DNA of 64,000 nt from Hepsetus odoe. Its lineage: Eukaryota; Chordata; Actinopteri; Characiformes; Hepsetidae. Of this stretch, positions 23,510-34,863 are shown piece after piece. The DNA is taken from contig CM029384.1 of NCBI GenBank assembly GCA_017165825.1, forward strand, positions 4,591,351 to 4,655,350, read 5' to 3'. A program made the translations under genes and the position numbers. Every line of letters starts with the position of its first letter. Position 1 is the first letter of the stretch. The notes beneath the pieces were generated by a model, which saw nothing but the letters and a program-made list of their open reading frames with translations, made no database searches and was not told the DNA's origin.

Positions 23510-23570
23510 CGGTGATGTCAGGGTGACGCAGTGCGGCGGCGCGGGAATCTGAGGGGAGTAAACAGAGAGA
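23510..23570 (+). promoter_or_regulatory. PSMC3IP proximal promoter with CRE-like and E2F-like motifs
   Basis: A compact CpG-rich stretch 30-90 bp upstream of the PSMC3IP start codon. It holds TGATGTCA (23513-23520) and GTGACGCA (CRE/ATF-like), and GCGGGAA (23541-23547, E2F-like). The 16-mer GGAGTAAACAGAGAGA (23555-23570) also occurs just upstream of the MLX start codon. Motif calls only. Confidence 0.45.
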
Positions 23571-23598
23571 TCGTCCCGGATTCACCTCGCAGAGAAAT

Positions 23599-26500
23599 AT
23601 GAGTAAAAAAGACTCTGGCTGTACGTACCAACACGTTTATTCACTTATTTCAGAGATTTTACACGATAATCAACCGCTTCCGGCGTGTAAAACTCGCACA
23701 GAAAACAGAAGAATCTCTAAAATACACACCTGCAGCTGACAGACACACACCCTTCAACATGTAGGCTGAACTAAAGTCCTAGACCCTAAACCTGGTACAG
23801 ATCAGGGAAGGAGAGGGAGAGAGAAAGAGAGAGAGATGGATTGAGCGATAGATTGAAGAAGGGAGGACGGTATAGATAAAAGGAGAGGAGGGAGTGGGAG
23901 CAGATTTAGAGAGAGAGAAGAGAGACAGATAGAGAGCAGGGAGAGAGAGAGAGAGAGAGGCAGAGACAGATGAAGAGCAGGGGAGAGAAGCCCAGAGGGT
24001 CAGATAGAGAGCAGGGGAGAAGAGTAGAGACAGATAGAGAGCAGGGGAGAGAGAGCTAGACAGATGAGAGCAGGGGAGAGAGAGAGGCTAGACAGATGAG
24101 GAAGCAGGGGAGAAGAGAGAGCAAGAGAGAGATGAAGGGAGAGAGAGAGCGAGACAGATAGAGAGCAGGGGGAGAGGCGAGACAGATAGAGAGCAGGGGG
24201 AGAGAGAGAGCGAGACAGATAGAGAGCAGGGAGAGAGAGAGCGAGACAGATAGAGAGCAGGGGGAGAGGAGAGAGAGAAGCGAGAGACAGATAGAGCAGG
24301 AGAGAGAGGCTAGACAGATAGAGAGCAGGAGAGAGAGGCTAGACAGATAGAGAGCAGGGAGAGAAGGCTGAACAGATAGAGAGGCAGGGGAGAGAGGAGC
24401 GAGACAGAGATAGAAGGCAGGGGAGAAGGCGAGACAGATGAAGAGCAGGGGAGAGAGCGAGACAGATAGAGCAGGGGAGAGAAACGGGCAGATAGAGAGC
24501 AGAGGGAGAGAGAAGCTAGACAGATAGAGAGCAGGGGAGAGAGAGCGAGAGACAGATAGAGAGCAGGGGAGAGAGAGAGAGCTAGACAGATAGAGAGCAG
24601 GGGTAGAGAGAGAGAGCTGAGACAGATAGAGAGAAGAGCTAGACAGATAGAGAGCAGGGGGGAGAGAGAGAGCTAGACAGACAGAAAAGGCAGGGGAGAA
24701 GAGAGAGCTGAACAGACAGAAAGAGAGCAGAGAGAGAGAAAGACAGACAGAAAGTGAGAACAGAGAGAGAGAGAGAGAAGCGAGACAGATAGAGAGAGGA
24801 AGCTAGACAGATAGAAACGGGGAGAGAGAGAAGAGCTAGACAGATAGAGAGCAGGGGAGAGAGAAGAGCTAGACAGATAGAGAGCAGAGAGGAGAGAAGG
24901 CTAGACAGATAGAGCAGGGGAGAGAGAGGCAGAGACAGATAGAGAGCAGAGAAGAGAGAAGCTAGACAGATAGAAACTGGGGGAGAGAGAGCTAGACAGA
25001 CTGAGAGAAAGACGGAGAGAGAGCTAGACAGACAAACCGAGAGAGAGAGCTAGACAGACAGAGAAACAGAGACAGATAGAGAGCAGGGGGAGAGAGAGAG
25101 AGCTAGACAGATAGAGAGCAGGGAGAGAGAAGTAGACAGATAGAGAAACGGGGAGAGAGAGCTAGACAGATAGGAGCAGGGGAGAGAGAGGGAAGCTAGA
25201 CAGATGAAGGCAGGGGAGAGAGAGAGAGGCTAGACAGACAAACCGAGAGAGAGAGCTAGACAGACAGAGAAACAGAGAGAGAGAGAGAGAGAGAGAGAGC
25301 TAGACAGACAGAGAGCAGGGGAGAGAAGCTAGACAGATAGAGGCAGGGGAGAGAGAGGCTAGACGGATAGAGCAGGGGAGAGAAGGCTAGACAGATAGAG
25401 AGCAGGGGAGAGGCTAGACAGATAGAGAGCAGGGGAGAGAGGCTAGACAGATAGAGAGCAGAGGGGAGAGAGAGGAAACTAGACAGACAGAAAGAGCAGG
25501 GGGAGAAGAGAGCTAGACAGATAGAGAGCAGGGGGAGAGAGAGAGCGAGACAGATAGAGAGCAGGGGAGAGAAGGCTAGACAGATGAGAGCAGGGGAGAG
25601 GCAGGGGAGAGAGGCTAGACAGATAGAGGCAGAGAGAGAGAGAGGCTAGACAGATAGAGAGCAGGGAGGAGAGAGAAGAGCTAGACAGATAGAGGCAGGG
25701 GAGAGAGGCTAGGCGGATAGAGAGCAGGGGAGAGAAGAGGAAGCTAGACAGATGAGGCAGGGGAGAGAGAGCTAGACAGATAGAGAGCAGGGGGAGAGAG
25801 AGAGAGCTAGACAGATAGAGAGCAGGGGGAGAGAGAGAGCTAGACAGATAGAGAGCAGGGGGAGAGAGAGAGCTAGACAGATAGAGAGCAGGGGGAGAGA
25901 GAGAGCTAGACAGATAGAGAGCAGGGGGGAGGAGGCTAGACAGATAGAGAGCAGGAGAGCTAGACAGATAGAAGCAGGGAGAGGAAGCTAGACAGATAGA
26001 GAGCAGGGGAGAGAGAGAGCTAGACAGATGAGAGCAGGGGAGAGAGGAAAGCTAGACAGATAGAAGCAGAGGAGAGAGAAAGTAGACAGATAGAGAGCAG
26101 GGGGAGAGAGAGAGCTAGACAGATAGAGAGCAGGGGGAGAGAGAGAGCTAGACAGATAGAGAGCAGGGGGAGAGAGAGAGCTAGACAGACAGAAAGAGAG
26201 CAGGGGGAGAGAGAGAGCTAGACAGATGAGGCAGGGGAGAGAAGCTAGACAGATGAGAGCAGGAGGGGAGAGAGAGCTAGACAGATAGAGAGCAGGGGAG
26301 AGAGGCTAGACAGATAGAGAAACTGGGAAGGCTAGACAGATAGAGGCAGGGGAGAGAGAGGCTAGACAGATAGAGAGCAGGGGAGAGAAGGCTAGACAGA
26401 TAGAGAGCAGGGGAGAGAGAGGCTAGACAGATAGAGAGCAGGGGAGAGAGGCTAGACAGATAGAGAGAGAGAAGCTAGACAGATAGAGAGCAGGGGAGAG

Positions 26501-29500
26501 AGAGAGAGCTAGACAGATAGAGAGCAGGGGAGAGAGAGAGCTAGACAGATAGAGAGCAGGGGAGAGCGAGACAGATAGAGAGCAGGGGAGAGAGAGCTAG
26601 ACAGATAGAGAGCAGGGGGAGAGAGAGAGCTAGACAGACAGAAACGGGGAGAGAGGAAGCTAGACAGACAGAAAGAGAGCAGAGAGAGAGAAAGACAGAC
26701 AGAAAGTGAGAACAGGAGAAGGCTGAACAGATAGAGAAGCAGGGGAGAAGGCTAGACAGATAGAGAGCCGGGGAGAGAGAGAGCTAGACAGATAGAGAGC
26801 AGGGAGAGAGAGGCTAGACAGATAGAGAGCAGAGGAGAGGCTAGACAGATAGGCCCAGCAGAGGAGAGAGAGGGGCTAGACAGATGATAGAGAGCCGGGG
26901 AGAGGGGCTAGACAGATGAGAGCAGGGGGAGAGAGGAGAGCTAGACAGATAGAGAGCAGGGGAGAGAGCTAGACAGATAGAGAGCAGGGGGAGAGAGAGA
27001 GCTAGACAGATGGTAGGGGTAGAGAGAGAGCTGAACAGATAGAGAGCAGGGGGACAGAGAGAGAGAGCTAGACAGATAGAGAGCAGGGGAGAGAGAGAGA
27101 GAGAGCGAGACAGATAGAGGCAGGGAGTGAAGGCTAGACAGATAGAGAGCAGGGAGTAGAGAGAGAGGCTAGACAGATAGAGGCAGGGTAGAGAAGGCTA
27201 GACAGATAGAGAGCAGGAAGAGGCTAGACAGATAGAGAGCAGGGGAGAGAGAGGCTAGACAGATGAGGCAGGGGTAGAGAGAGAGGCTAGACTGGATAGA
27301 GAGCAGGGTAGAGAGAGAAAGGTAGACGCAGACAGAAAGAGAGCAGGGGGAGAGAGAGAGAGCTAGACAGATAGAGAGCAGGGGTAGAGAGAGAAAGGTA
27401 GACAGACAGAAAGAGAGCAGGGGGAGAGAGAGAGAAAGGTAGACTAGATGGATCGATAGCTGGGTAGATTGAAAGGTAAGAAGATAGATGGACAGATCCA
27501 GCTACAGTTTGGGGTTAGATAGCCAGATAGATGTGAGTATGTGGGTAGATGGAAGGTAGATAGATGAGTAGGTAGGTAGATAGATGAGTAGGTAGATAGA
27601 TAGATAGATAGAAAGATGAGTAGGTAGGTAGATGGAAAGGTAGATAGATAGATTGATAAATAGTGAAAGTGACAACCCTCGTCATTTGCGAGGTCATAGC
27701 ACAGCACACAGTGAACCACAATGAAACTGGACCTCTGCATTTAACCACACACTCCAGAAACACTGCAGCAGTGGGCGGCTATTGAAAGCCCAGGGGAGCA
27801 GTGACAGGGACGGTACCTTGCTCAAAGGTTACCTCAGGGCAACCTACTGGTGAGAGTCAGACCACAGTCTTTCTGATCTGAGGGCAGCACTCCTCACCAC
27901 TAGACCTGTGCCCTGAATGAATGGATAGAAAGATGAGTGGGTAAGTAGGTAGATGGAAAGATAGATAGAAGGATGGACTGGTAGGTAGATGGGAGAGAGA
28001 GAGTGAGAGATGTCTTACTGCTGGTTGTAAACCCCTCTGAAGACGTTCACTCCTCCTCCTTCCCTTCATACGGGGGTGATGAAGATCCCAGACTGGAGAG
28101 TGACTGCACGGTGGGGAAGGACACCCCGAACGCGAGGCTGTAAATTAGAGCTGCTTAATTGATGTCCTTCATTTACATGCATTTTCTTCATTTCCTTTAC
28201 GATTTTCACATTCAGCAATTAAAAAAATAAAATCATTCAGGTTTCTCTTCGGAGTTGATCTCCAGCACAGGTGGGAATACGGTCACCAGCAAGCGCTCGT
28301 TCCTGTTAACACGCTGGGACATCATCTCTCAGTGTCCTACAACGACGCCTGTAATTGATCTTAATTACTAAACTGTGCAGGAGACCCACAGTCCTGGAAC
28401 TGCGCTGGTCCTTTCAGGAAGGTCTTTGCTGGTTTGTTTATAACGCACATGGTTCTGTCTGCCAGGCGCTGACCTCATCCTCGCCTACTTGAATGAGAAG
28501 AACCGACCCTACAGTGCCCAGGATGTGTTTGGTAACCTGCAGAAACAGCATGGCCTTGGCAAAACGGTAGGCTCCACAAAACACAATAACAGAAATGGCT
28601 TTATCTCATGGTTGTCCAATCTTGGTCGAACGTTATCAGTCCCAGAAAGCAGCAGCTTGCATGACTTTGCTTGCTTAATCGGTAGTTTTCAAGCGTTGCT
28701 TCAGAAAAGCAGCTGGCATCCAAACCTGCAGCCAGACTAGATCTTTGTGGGCAAGCCTGGACAATTCTGCTTCATCTCATCGTCTCATTCTGCTGGAAAG
28801 TTGATTACTGAAACATGATCTGTGACAGACGGGCCCCGGCAAGACTAAAAGGAAAGATTTACAGGATGGTATTGAGACCAGCTATGCTATACAGGTTGGA
28901 CGTTCGCCTCGAGTTCAGGACTTGGTCTCCAGCTCCTCAAAGGCAGAAGGCATATGGCAAGACTCTTCTCCATCTCGGCTGATCTGAAGAACATGGACAG
29001 ACGTCACAGAACTCAGCAGCCAAGTGCAGACCATCTCCCAGAACTGGCAGCTTGATGCAGAAAAACTAGAGCTTTAATCAGATCTGGGAAGACCCAGCCT
29101 GAGAAATCTCCCTGCTCTAGTCCCTGACCTAGATTTAAGATGTGGAACGAGCTTCTGCTGATCATCAGATCTGCTGAGACTCTTATCTTCAAACGAAGAC
29201 TGTAAACCCAGCTCAAAAGAAAAAGTGCGGTAACTTCAGCTTTCTAGTGTGAAAGGACGTTTCGTTTAGAAGCTATGAAGATAAATGTGGCTGCCGAATG
29301 AAATAATGTAAACCTTAGATTCATTTTAGTCATGAGTGAATCTCCAATGTCCCTCTGATGTCTTCCCTACAGGCTGTGGTGAAGGCCATGGAACATTTAG
29401 CCCATGAGGGCAAGATCACAGAGAAGGTTTATGGCAAGCAGAAGATCTACTTTGCAGACCAGGTATGTTTCCCCGCAGTCCAGTGACACACACGTTTTCA

Positions 29501-31979
29501 GACACGCATGATGTCCAAGGTGTTCTTAAAAAAGCTCCGTCCGAATGTGCGCTGTCCTTTCAGTCTCAGTTTGCCGATGTGAGCGATGCTGATCTGAAGG
29601 AGATGGACAGACACATCACAGAACTCGGCAGCCACGTGCAGACCGTCTCTCAGAACTGTAGGCAGCTCGATGCAGGTAAACTAGAACTTTAATCACACCT
29701 GAGACGAGCCAACTGGAGAAATTAGAATTCAAATTCATCTGAGAGACTAAAATCAGCCAGCGTTTGAGAACTTCTGACTGAAGACAACAGAAATCCCTCT
29801 TAGTCCTGACTGATCGTTTAAGCTTAAGCACTTGAAATGGTGGCTACTGGGTTGTTCATTTATTCTGGCCACAAATCTACAGACACACGAGCTCATGATC
29901 TGAAATCGGCGATGTCTTCTCTGGTGTGTAATCTGTTGGCCTGCAGAGCTGAAGGAGCTGAACAGCTCGCTGGCCCTGGCAGATGACCTCCCAGATCCAG
30001 GAGCTGAGGCTGCAAGAGTGGGCTACAAAGAGCGGCAGGAAGATCAAATCATACAAACCCACGTCACCCCGAGGAGAGAGCAGGTCTGGCGAGCTCATTT
30101 CATCACACCAGTGGGGAAAGCGATGGCGCATTCACGCCATAAGCATGAAATAAAAAATCCAGACTCTTAACAATTATTGTTTTTTCATTGTGGATAATTG
30201 GCGCACATGCGTTTAAGAAAAGATCAAGTGCAGGAATACTTTTGAGAAATTAAAATGTTTAAAATTTAGAATGGATTATTCTTAAGCTTGGGTCAAATAT
30301 AAATGATGTCTGTTTCACAGGTATACAAGGAGAGAAGCCTGTATGTGAAAGAGTGGAAGAAACGAAAGAGACTGGTAAAATATATCAATAAAAATATGTG
30401 AATATAAAACAAAAAGAAATAAATGAATAAAAACTCACGATTAGCCTTTACATTACGTACCTACAACACCTACGTGTTTAAAAAATGTTTTTTATTTTCA
30501 TTTTGGAAGCTGAGATGATGGGAGCCATTCTGGAGCTACCAAAAAGCAAAGCAGTTTCTGGTGGAGTCTTTCAACTATATAACACACTTACGCGGCGGTG
30601 AGCAGCATATCAGCACCGGGGGCAGCGGCGGGGCGGTACTTTGCTCCGCAAAGTTACCTCGGCGCCACTTCAGATCCTGAGCGCCCGTCCCCAAACCACT
30701 GAGCCGTTTCAGGTAGATCTCCGGGCCGAACTGGCTTCAGGTTATGTAAGACTTTACTCAAAGGACCAGACTGATCTCTGTGCCTTCTGTTCAGGACTGA
30801 GAAAAGTCTCGAGGCATGTCTTTAACCTCCTCGAGAGAAGATCATTCTTAAACTGCTGGATGAAACTGCTCCCAGCACCACGGTTGGAAAAACCCAAATT
30901 AACATTTGAAATCCACCATTTGTGCACCAAAATTCCTGCTGATTCCTGTTTTTTCTCAGGGAACATGGACTGCTGAAGACAAAGCTTCATTGTATAAATT
31001 TACTGTTTGCTGATTGGTTGAGCACCATCAGAGCTCCTGTTTATTTTGGGAAATTTACAAAATTGACTCTTTTCTCCCCATAAAACCTTTTTCGTTTTTA
31101 CCAAATCCCTTTTCAACATGTTAATAACATGCTTGTGTACTAAATGTAAGCTGCCAGACTGTCCGTTATTAATATCTGCATTTTAAGATTTGGGTGTGTG
31201 TCTCTGAATGTTGTGCTCTTTACGAGTTGGATAGAAAACGTTAAATTGTTCAGGTTTTCTGGCAAGGAAGGAACAATAAATCTGATGAAAATGCCCGTTT
31301 GGGGACCGTGAGCTCAGGTCCTTACTGGACAGATGAACTGAGTGTTGAAGGCCAAGTTTTGAACTTGTCTGAAAGCTACTCCAGCCATTAATGTTATTTC
31401 CTCCACGTCCATCAGAGATGCCAACATTCAAAGCGTTTTTTCATGCAGCTGTGCGGGAGTAACACGATACCTTTATATCACAAGTAAGAGTGAGGTGGCT
31501 CTTTCAGCCTGTTAGTCTGCCGATTAACCCAGATGTAGTAGTACAGAAAGGTTCTCACTCCTTTACGCCAGGCCGGCTTTGTACAGAAAAAATGATCAGA
31601 CGTGGTTCAAGAGAGATTTGAAAGGGTTAACTTCTCAAATCTGCAAAGACTGCCATCTGAATCATATCCTAATATCATCCAATAATTATTTTTTGTTTTA
31701 ATAATGATGGTAAAAAAAGCAAAGCTCGTAAATTAGCAAATTATATTTAGCACTCAAGCCCCATCAAATGTTCAAGGGTCGAGGTGGAAAAAATGGGTCT
31801 ATTAATTTAAAGAAGATATTATTTAGTCCTAGTTCTAATTGACTGAAAGAGTTTTCGGTTACAGGTTTTAAAAAGGCCATTTTAATCTGAGATTTCAGCG
31901 GATTATTTGTTTTTGTGCATCTTTTTAGGAGGAAGTTGGAGTCGAAACAGACGAGGACCATAAAGTGACCATTCCTTGA
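23599..31979 (+). CDS. PSMC3IP: PSMC3-interacting protein / HOP2 homologue, eight exons, reading frame damaged
   Basis: HOP2 pairs with MND1 to stimulate DMC1/RAD51 strand exchange in meiosis and acts in the nucleus. Exons: 23599-23620 (MSKKDSG), 28466-28566, 29373-29462, 29564-29675, 29947-30083, 30321-30374, about 30510-30560, and 31929-31979 (stop). The N-terminal winged-helix DNA-binding domain is exons 2-3: ILAYLNEKNRPYSAQDVFGN, AVVKAMEHLAHEGKI, EKVYGKQKIYFADQ. The coiled coil follows (SDADLKEMDRHITELGSHVQ, ELKELNSSLALA), then VYKERSLYVKEWKKRKRL and the C-terminal EEVGVETDEDHKVTIP. Exon 5 carries self-compensating frame shifts, and exon 7 is out of frame with no good acceptor. As written the product would stop after exon 6. 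Intron 1 (4.85 kb) is mostly minisatellite. The gene starts about 0.7 kb after the RETREG3 poly(A) signals and converges on MLX. Confidence 0.92.
23790..27440. repeat. GA-rich minisatellite array in PSMC3IP intron 1
   Basis: About 3.65 kb of degenerate tandem units of about 31-35 bp built from GCTAGACAGATAGAGAGC and AGGGGGAGAGAGAGA, so roughly 105-115 units. The plus strand is almost all purine apart from the CTAGAC/GAT positions. Best-ordered units are at 25780-25930 and 26085-26200. Between these, single-base indels are very frequent, which looks like low consensus quality or fast decay. There is no coding potential. Confidence 0.95.
27445..27662. repeat. GATA/GGTA tetranucleotide tract at the right edge of the GA minisatellite
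   Basis: Interspersed TAGATAGATAGATA and GTAGGTAGAT units of about 215 bp continue the purine-rich array up to the SINE at 27663. A second short patch lies at 27920-28010. Confidence 0.85.
27663..27915 (-). mobile_element. tRNA-derived SINE, family B (copy 6, PSMC3IP intron 1)
   Basis: It contains GTGAAAGTGACAACCC, ACAGCACACAGTGAACCACA and GTACCTTGCTCAAAGG. The head complement is degraded around 27870-27915. It is inserted within the GATA-type tract. Confidence 0.83.
28815..28905 (+). mobile_element. RTE-like non-LTR retrotransposon fragment, copy 4
   Basis: A 90-bp block (TCTGTGACAGACGGG, GTATTGAGACCAGCTATGCT) matches the 5' part of the copies at 470 and 5163. It lies immediately upstream of the duplicated exon 4. 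Confidence 0.75.
28978..29145 (+). pseudogene. Decayed duplicate of PSMC3IP exon 4 with part of its downstream intron
   Basis: 28981-29065 aligns with true exon 4 at an offset of about 610 bp. Copy: GATCTGAAGAACATGGACAG; exon: GATCTGAAGGAGATGGACAG. Similarity continues through GCAGACC, CTCTCAGAACTG-like and CTCGATGCAG-like blocks. It runs on into intron sequence (copy AACTAGAGCTTTAATCA, original AACTAGAACTTTAATCA). So it is a genomic duplication and not a retrocopy. The donor is gone (GCAGGTAAAC became GCAGAAAAAC) and indels break the frame, so it cannot be spliced in as a normal exon. Confidence 0.85.
29947..30083 (+). CDS. PSMC3IP: PSMC3IP exon 5 with compensating frame shifts
   Basis: The exon is open end to end (137 nt) and in phase with exons 4 and 6. 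Only its ends read as HOP2: ELKELNSSLALA at the start, then GYKER and HVTP near the end. Between them the correct coiled-coil sequence MTSQIQELRLQE appears in another frame (from about 29984). Small deletions near 29980, 30018 and 30035-30050 shift the frame and then restore it. Confidence 0.8.
30510..30560 (+). CDS. PSMC3IP: PSMC3IP exon 7, frame-disrupted
   Basis: GAGATGATGGGAGCCATTCT gives EMMGAILE, matching the family's ELSDAILE. The following family segment GYPKSKKQF is reduced to CTACCAAAAAGC..., about five bases short. A donor CTG|GTGGAG follows. Read from exon 6 in phase, the only nearby acceptor (30508-30509) gives CTG AGA TGA, an immediate stop. Confidence 0.7.
30600..30710 (-). mobile_element. 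tRNA-derived SINE, family B (copy 7, degraded)
   Basis: A damaged copy just after PSMC3IP exon 7, with GGGGCGGTACTTTGCTCC, AGATCCTGAGCGCCCGTCCC and AACCACTGAGCCG. Many single-base losses compared with other copies mirror the coding damage beside it. Confidence 0.6.
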
Positions 31980-32555
31980 TATTGATGCTGGACACTGATT
32001 TGATGGGGTAACCATGGGCAATGGTTGCCAGGGGAAACCTCAGGACAGTGATGCATTCATTGAGATGTCTGTGCATCAACAGGAAGAAGCGAAATGGGTT
32101 CAAGAATTAGCACACCCAGTTTTCTTCAAGGTCGTAGGGAAAAATCCACTTCAATTTGTGGAAGCGTAAACAGTTAGCGTGTTGCTTGGTGCATCTTTTT
32201 TCGTTCGGTTACTAATGATGCACTCATGAGGTGTAAATAATGTACAGTCAAAAAGTTCAACAAAAAGCGCTGTAAATCACGTTTAAACATTAAACATTTA
32301 TTTCTGATCTGAAGCCTGCGTTCATAAAAATATGAGAAGAAGTTCTCTGAGAGTGACATCAGCAGAGAGAGAGCGATGTCGCCCAACTTCAATGCACTGA
32401 AACCTGCTCGGCAGGGAGCTACATCCCTCCGTTTTATGGCTAAAGACAGAAAGAGACCCTTTCCTGCAGCACAGGATAGCCTGAATGTGCAGAGATTAAA
32501 TCTGTGTTCCTGAGAAGCAGGTTTTCAAAAGTAAACAATTCCTCATTTTAATAAA
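31980..32555 (+). other. PSMC3IP 3' UTR (probable)
   Basis: From the stop codon to AATAAA at 32550-32555. No exon or repeat stands out. Confidence 0.5.
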
Positions 32556-34686
32556 CTCTTTGATATGCGTTATTTTGGTTACTTTTTCCCCCCCAGAAGC
32601 ACAATTTAAGCCACACCCTGAGCTAAACTAGTCATTCTTTGTCTTTAGTCCAGGGCTGGGCTTAATCCACATGCTGAAGATAAGAATGTCTGCTGTGTCT
32701 TTTTGCTGCAGCCATGCTTCAAATGGAATACTCCCAAAATCCAACAAAGCACGTTAAAATGAGCAATGAAACACACGAAAAGGCAGCAGAAACACGCGGA
32801 TGAGTTTTCCCCTTTTAAGGCGTAAGATTCTGCAGCTTTGCAGGCGCGATCAGAAGGCCGGATGCGTCTCATTCACCTTCCAAAATGGTTTGGATTAACC
32901 ATATGGATCAGCGAGAAAAACTCTCCATGCACATTTAGCTCCACTGTAAACGGCGCGCGGCGGGTGGCGACTGGGATTAATGCTTTGGGCACCTTGAATG
33001 AAGTGCAGAAACGATGCCGCGAAGTACGGTTATGACAGCCCAGGTGGCGGTGTGGTATTTCGACCGTTGCGTGTGCTAAATCGTTTATTATCTCAGACCT
33101 TTCCAGACGAGAGTTCTGACGGGTTGATAATATTCTGAGAATTAAGCGAGAGGACGAATGAATGGACGGGGGCGTCCCAGCTGGAAGGTCCAACGCCGGC
33201 GTTGTGCATTTGGTTTCGCTCTGGAGAGGAACACAAGCTCCTTGGGGAACCAGGGAGAGTGAGGTGTTTTTAAACGTTCCCTTCTTTCCGGAAGCTCAAA
33301 TCATGGCGGCTTTGCTTTAATATTTGCTGATCACCGTTCCGAAAAGCTTATCTGGATTCGGTGCCACTTTTGGGCTGAATAGCCGTGATGGACAGTCTCT
33401 AGGAAGTAATGCTGAAGGAAACCTAGCTGTAATCTCTGCCCGGCGCTAAAGCAATTATATCAAACGAACATAAATAAAATACATCTCTCAGACCTTCTAG
33501 TTACACGATGTACCTGAACTATTCATTCTAACTAAGCCTTGATTATACATTTTGTGATCACACCATTGCCCGTATATATTTCTATTTTTTTTTTTTGCAG
33601 TGCATTTCGACTATAAAGCAAATCGGACTGAATACCGACTTTAAGGTTCTTCGGATCAGCAAAGTGTGACTGGGGGTCACAGATACCGACACCATCCATA
33701 ACATTAAAACCGCTGTCAGGTACGTCAGTGTGTTATAATGGTCCCTGTCAAGGGGTGGGATAAATTGGGGAGTAAGTGGAAGCAGGAAAAATGAGGAATC
33801 GTAAGGATTTGGGAAAACTGGGAAAGATTACTGGGTCTAAGCATCTCCAACACGGCAGCTCTTGTGCGACGTTTAATGCGGCTTCCTTGGGGTGATTACC
33901 TACCCCTGCATGGAGTAAGTGGTCAATGAAACGAAAACCAGTGAACTGACAGGGTCAGGGCTCACTGATGAGCGAAGACTAGCCGGTCCAACCTCACAGA
34001 AGCTGACAAAAAGTTGAAAAAGTGCAGCTGTCAGCTCTTTAGGAAGGTGCAGGAACATGGACTGGTCACGGCCTACGCTGAGCCTGTTCACTGCCGAAAG
34101 TGTTTACAGCGAAAACATGAGCATCAAAACTGGAGGAGCTTCAAAACACGAACGATTTGAGGAACGTGACAGAGTTGAAGGTGTTGATTTGGCCTCCAGG
34201 TCTCAGTCTAAGCATGTGCTGGACCAACTAGTCCTAAGGGGACGCTCCTCACAACTTACAGGACTTAAAGGTCCTGAAAATGTCTTGGTGCGGAAGCCAC
34301 GTCACGTTTTGTGGAGTCCGTGTCCTGACGAGTCACGGCTGTTTTGGGAGCAGATGAAGGACCTGCACAATCTCAGGTGTGGTTTTAATGTTATGGCTGG
34401 TGCGTACGAGCTTTGCAGCAGTGTTGGCAGAAAAACGAGGATTACTGTACAGTGTGTATTGCGTAATGGCTACATTTGAAGTTCTGAGCACACTCTAAAC
34501 CAGATGGCTGTGTCCCTTATCACACAATGCAACGATAAATTGAAAGCATGACAATATTATTTGCCTCGATGAGACATTTCTCGATTTGAAGATTCTGTAA
34601 AATCACGATCACGTCACATTTCGACTGTCTGCGCACAGCGGACTAATTGAGTTGCAATCTCCCAGCACGAAATCACAGCTTTAGTC
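32556..34686. other. Intergenic region between convergent PSMC3IP and MLX
   Basis: No host gene was recognised. It contains a Tc1-like element (33690-34402). The remainder, about 1.4 kb, shows nothing I can assign. Confidence 0.65.
33690..34402 (+). mobile_element. Tc1/mariner-like element with intact terminal repeats, internally deleted
   Basis: Perfect 16-bp inverted ends: CCATAACATTAAAACC (33696-33711) and GGTTTTAATGTTATGG (34381-34396). The interior of about 670 bp keeps scrambled transposase blocks: GAGCGAAGACTAGCC near 33972, and a partial frame from 34057 with GVDLASRSQ, HVLDQLV and SSQLTGLK corresponding to the WPPNSPDLNP to LDKQV region of full-length relatives. At about 0.7 kb versus 1.2-1.6 kb it is a non-autonomous deletion derivative. 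It lies 280 bp from the MLX poly(A) signal. Confidence 0.82.
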
Positions 34687-34692
34687 TTTATT
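34687..34692 (-). terminator. MLX polyadenylation signal (candidate)
   Basis: TTTATT on the plus strand is AATAAA on the MLX strand, about 170 bp downstream of the MLX stop codon. Confidence 0.55.
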
Positions 34693-34863
34693 ACCAAGGA
34701 CTTTTGTAAGACAGCCAATTAAGGACCTTTGCAGTCGGCCTGCTACGGGTTGCGGTTTGGCGAGGAGGACCTCCGGCAGCTGATGTGCAGCAGCGAGCCG
34801 AAAGCGGCCTGGCGGCTCTGAGTTAACTCCAGACCCGCTTTCCGTGGGGGACGTTTCAGAACT

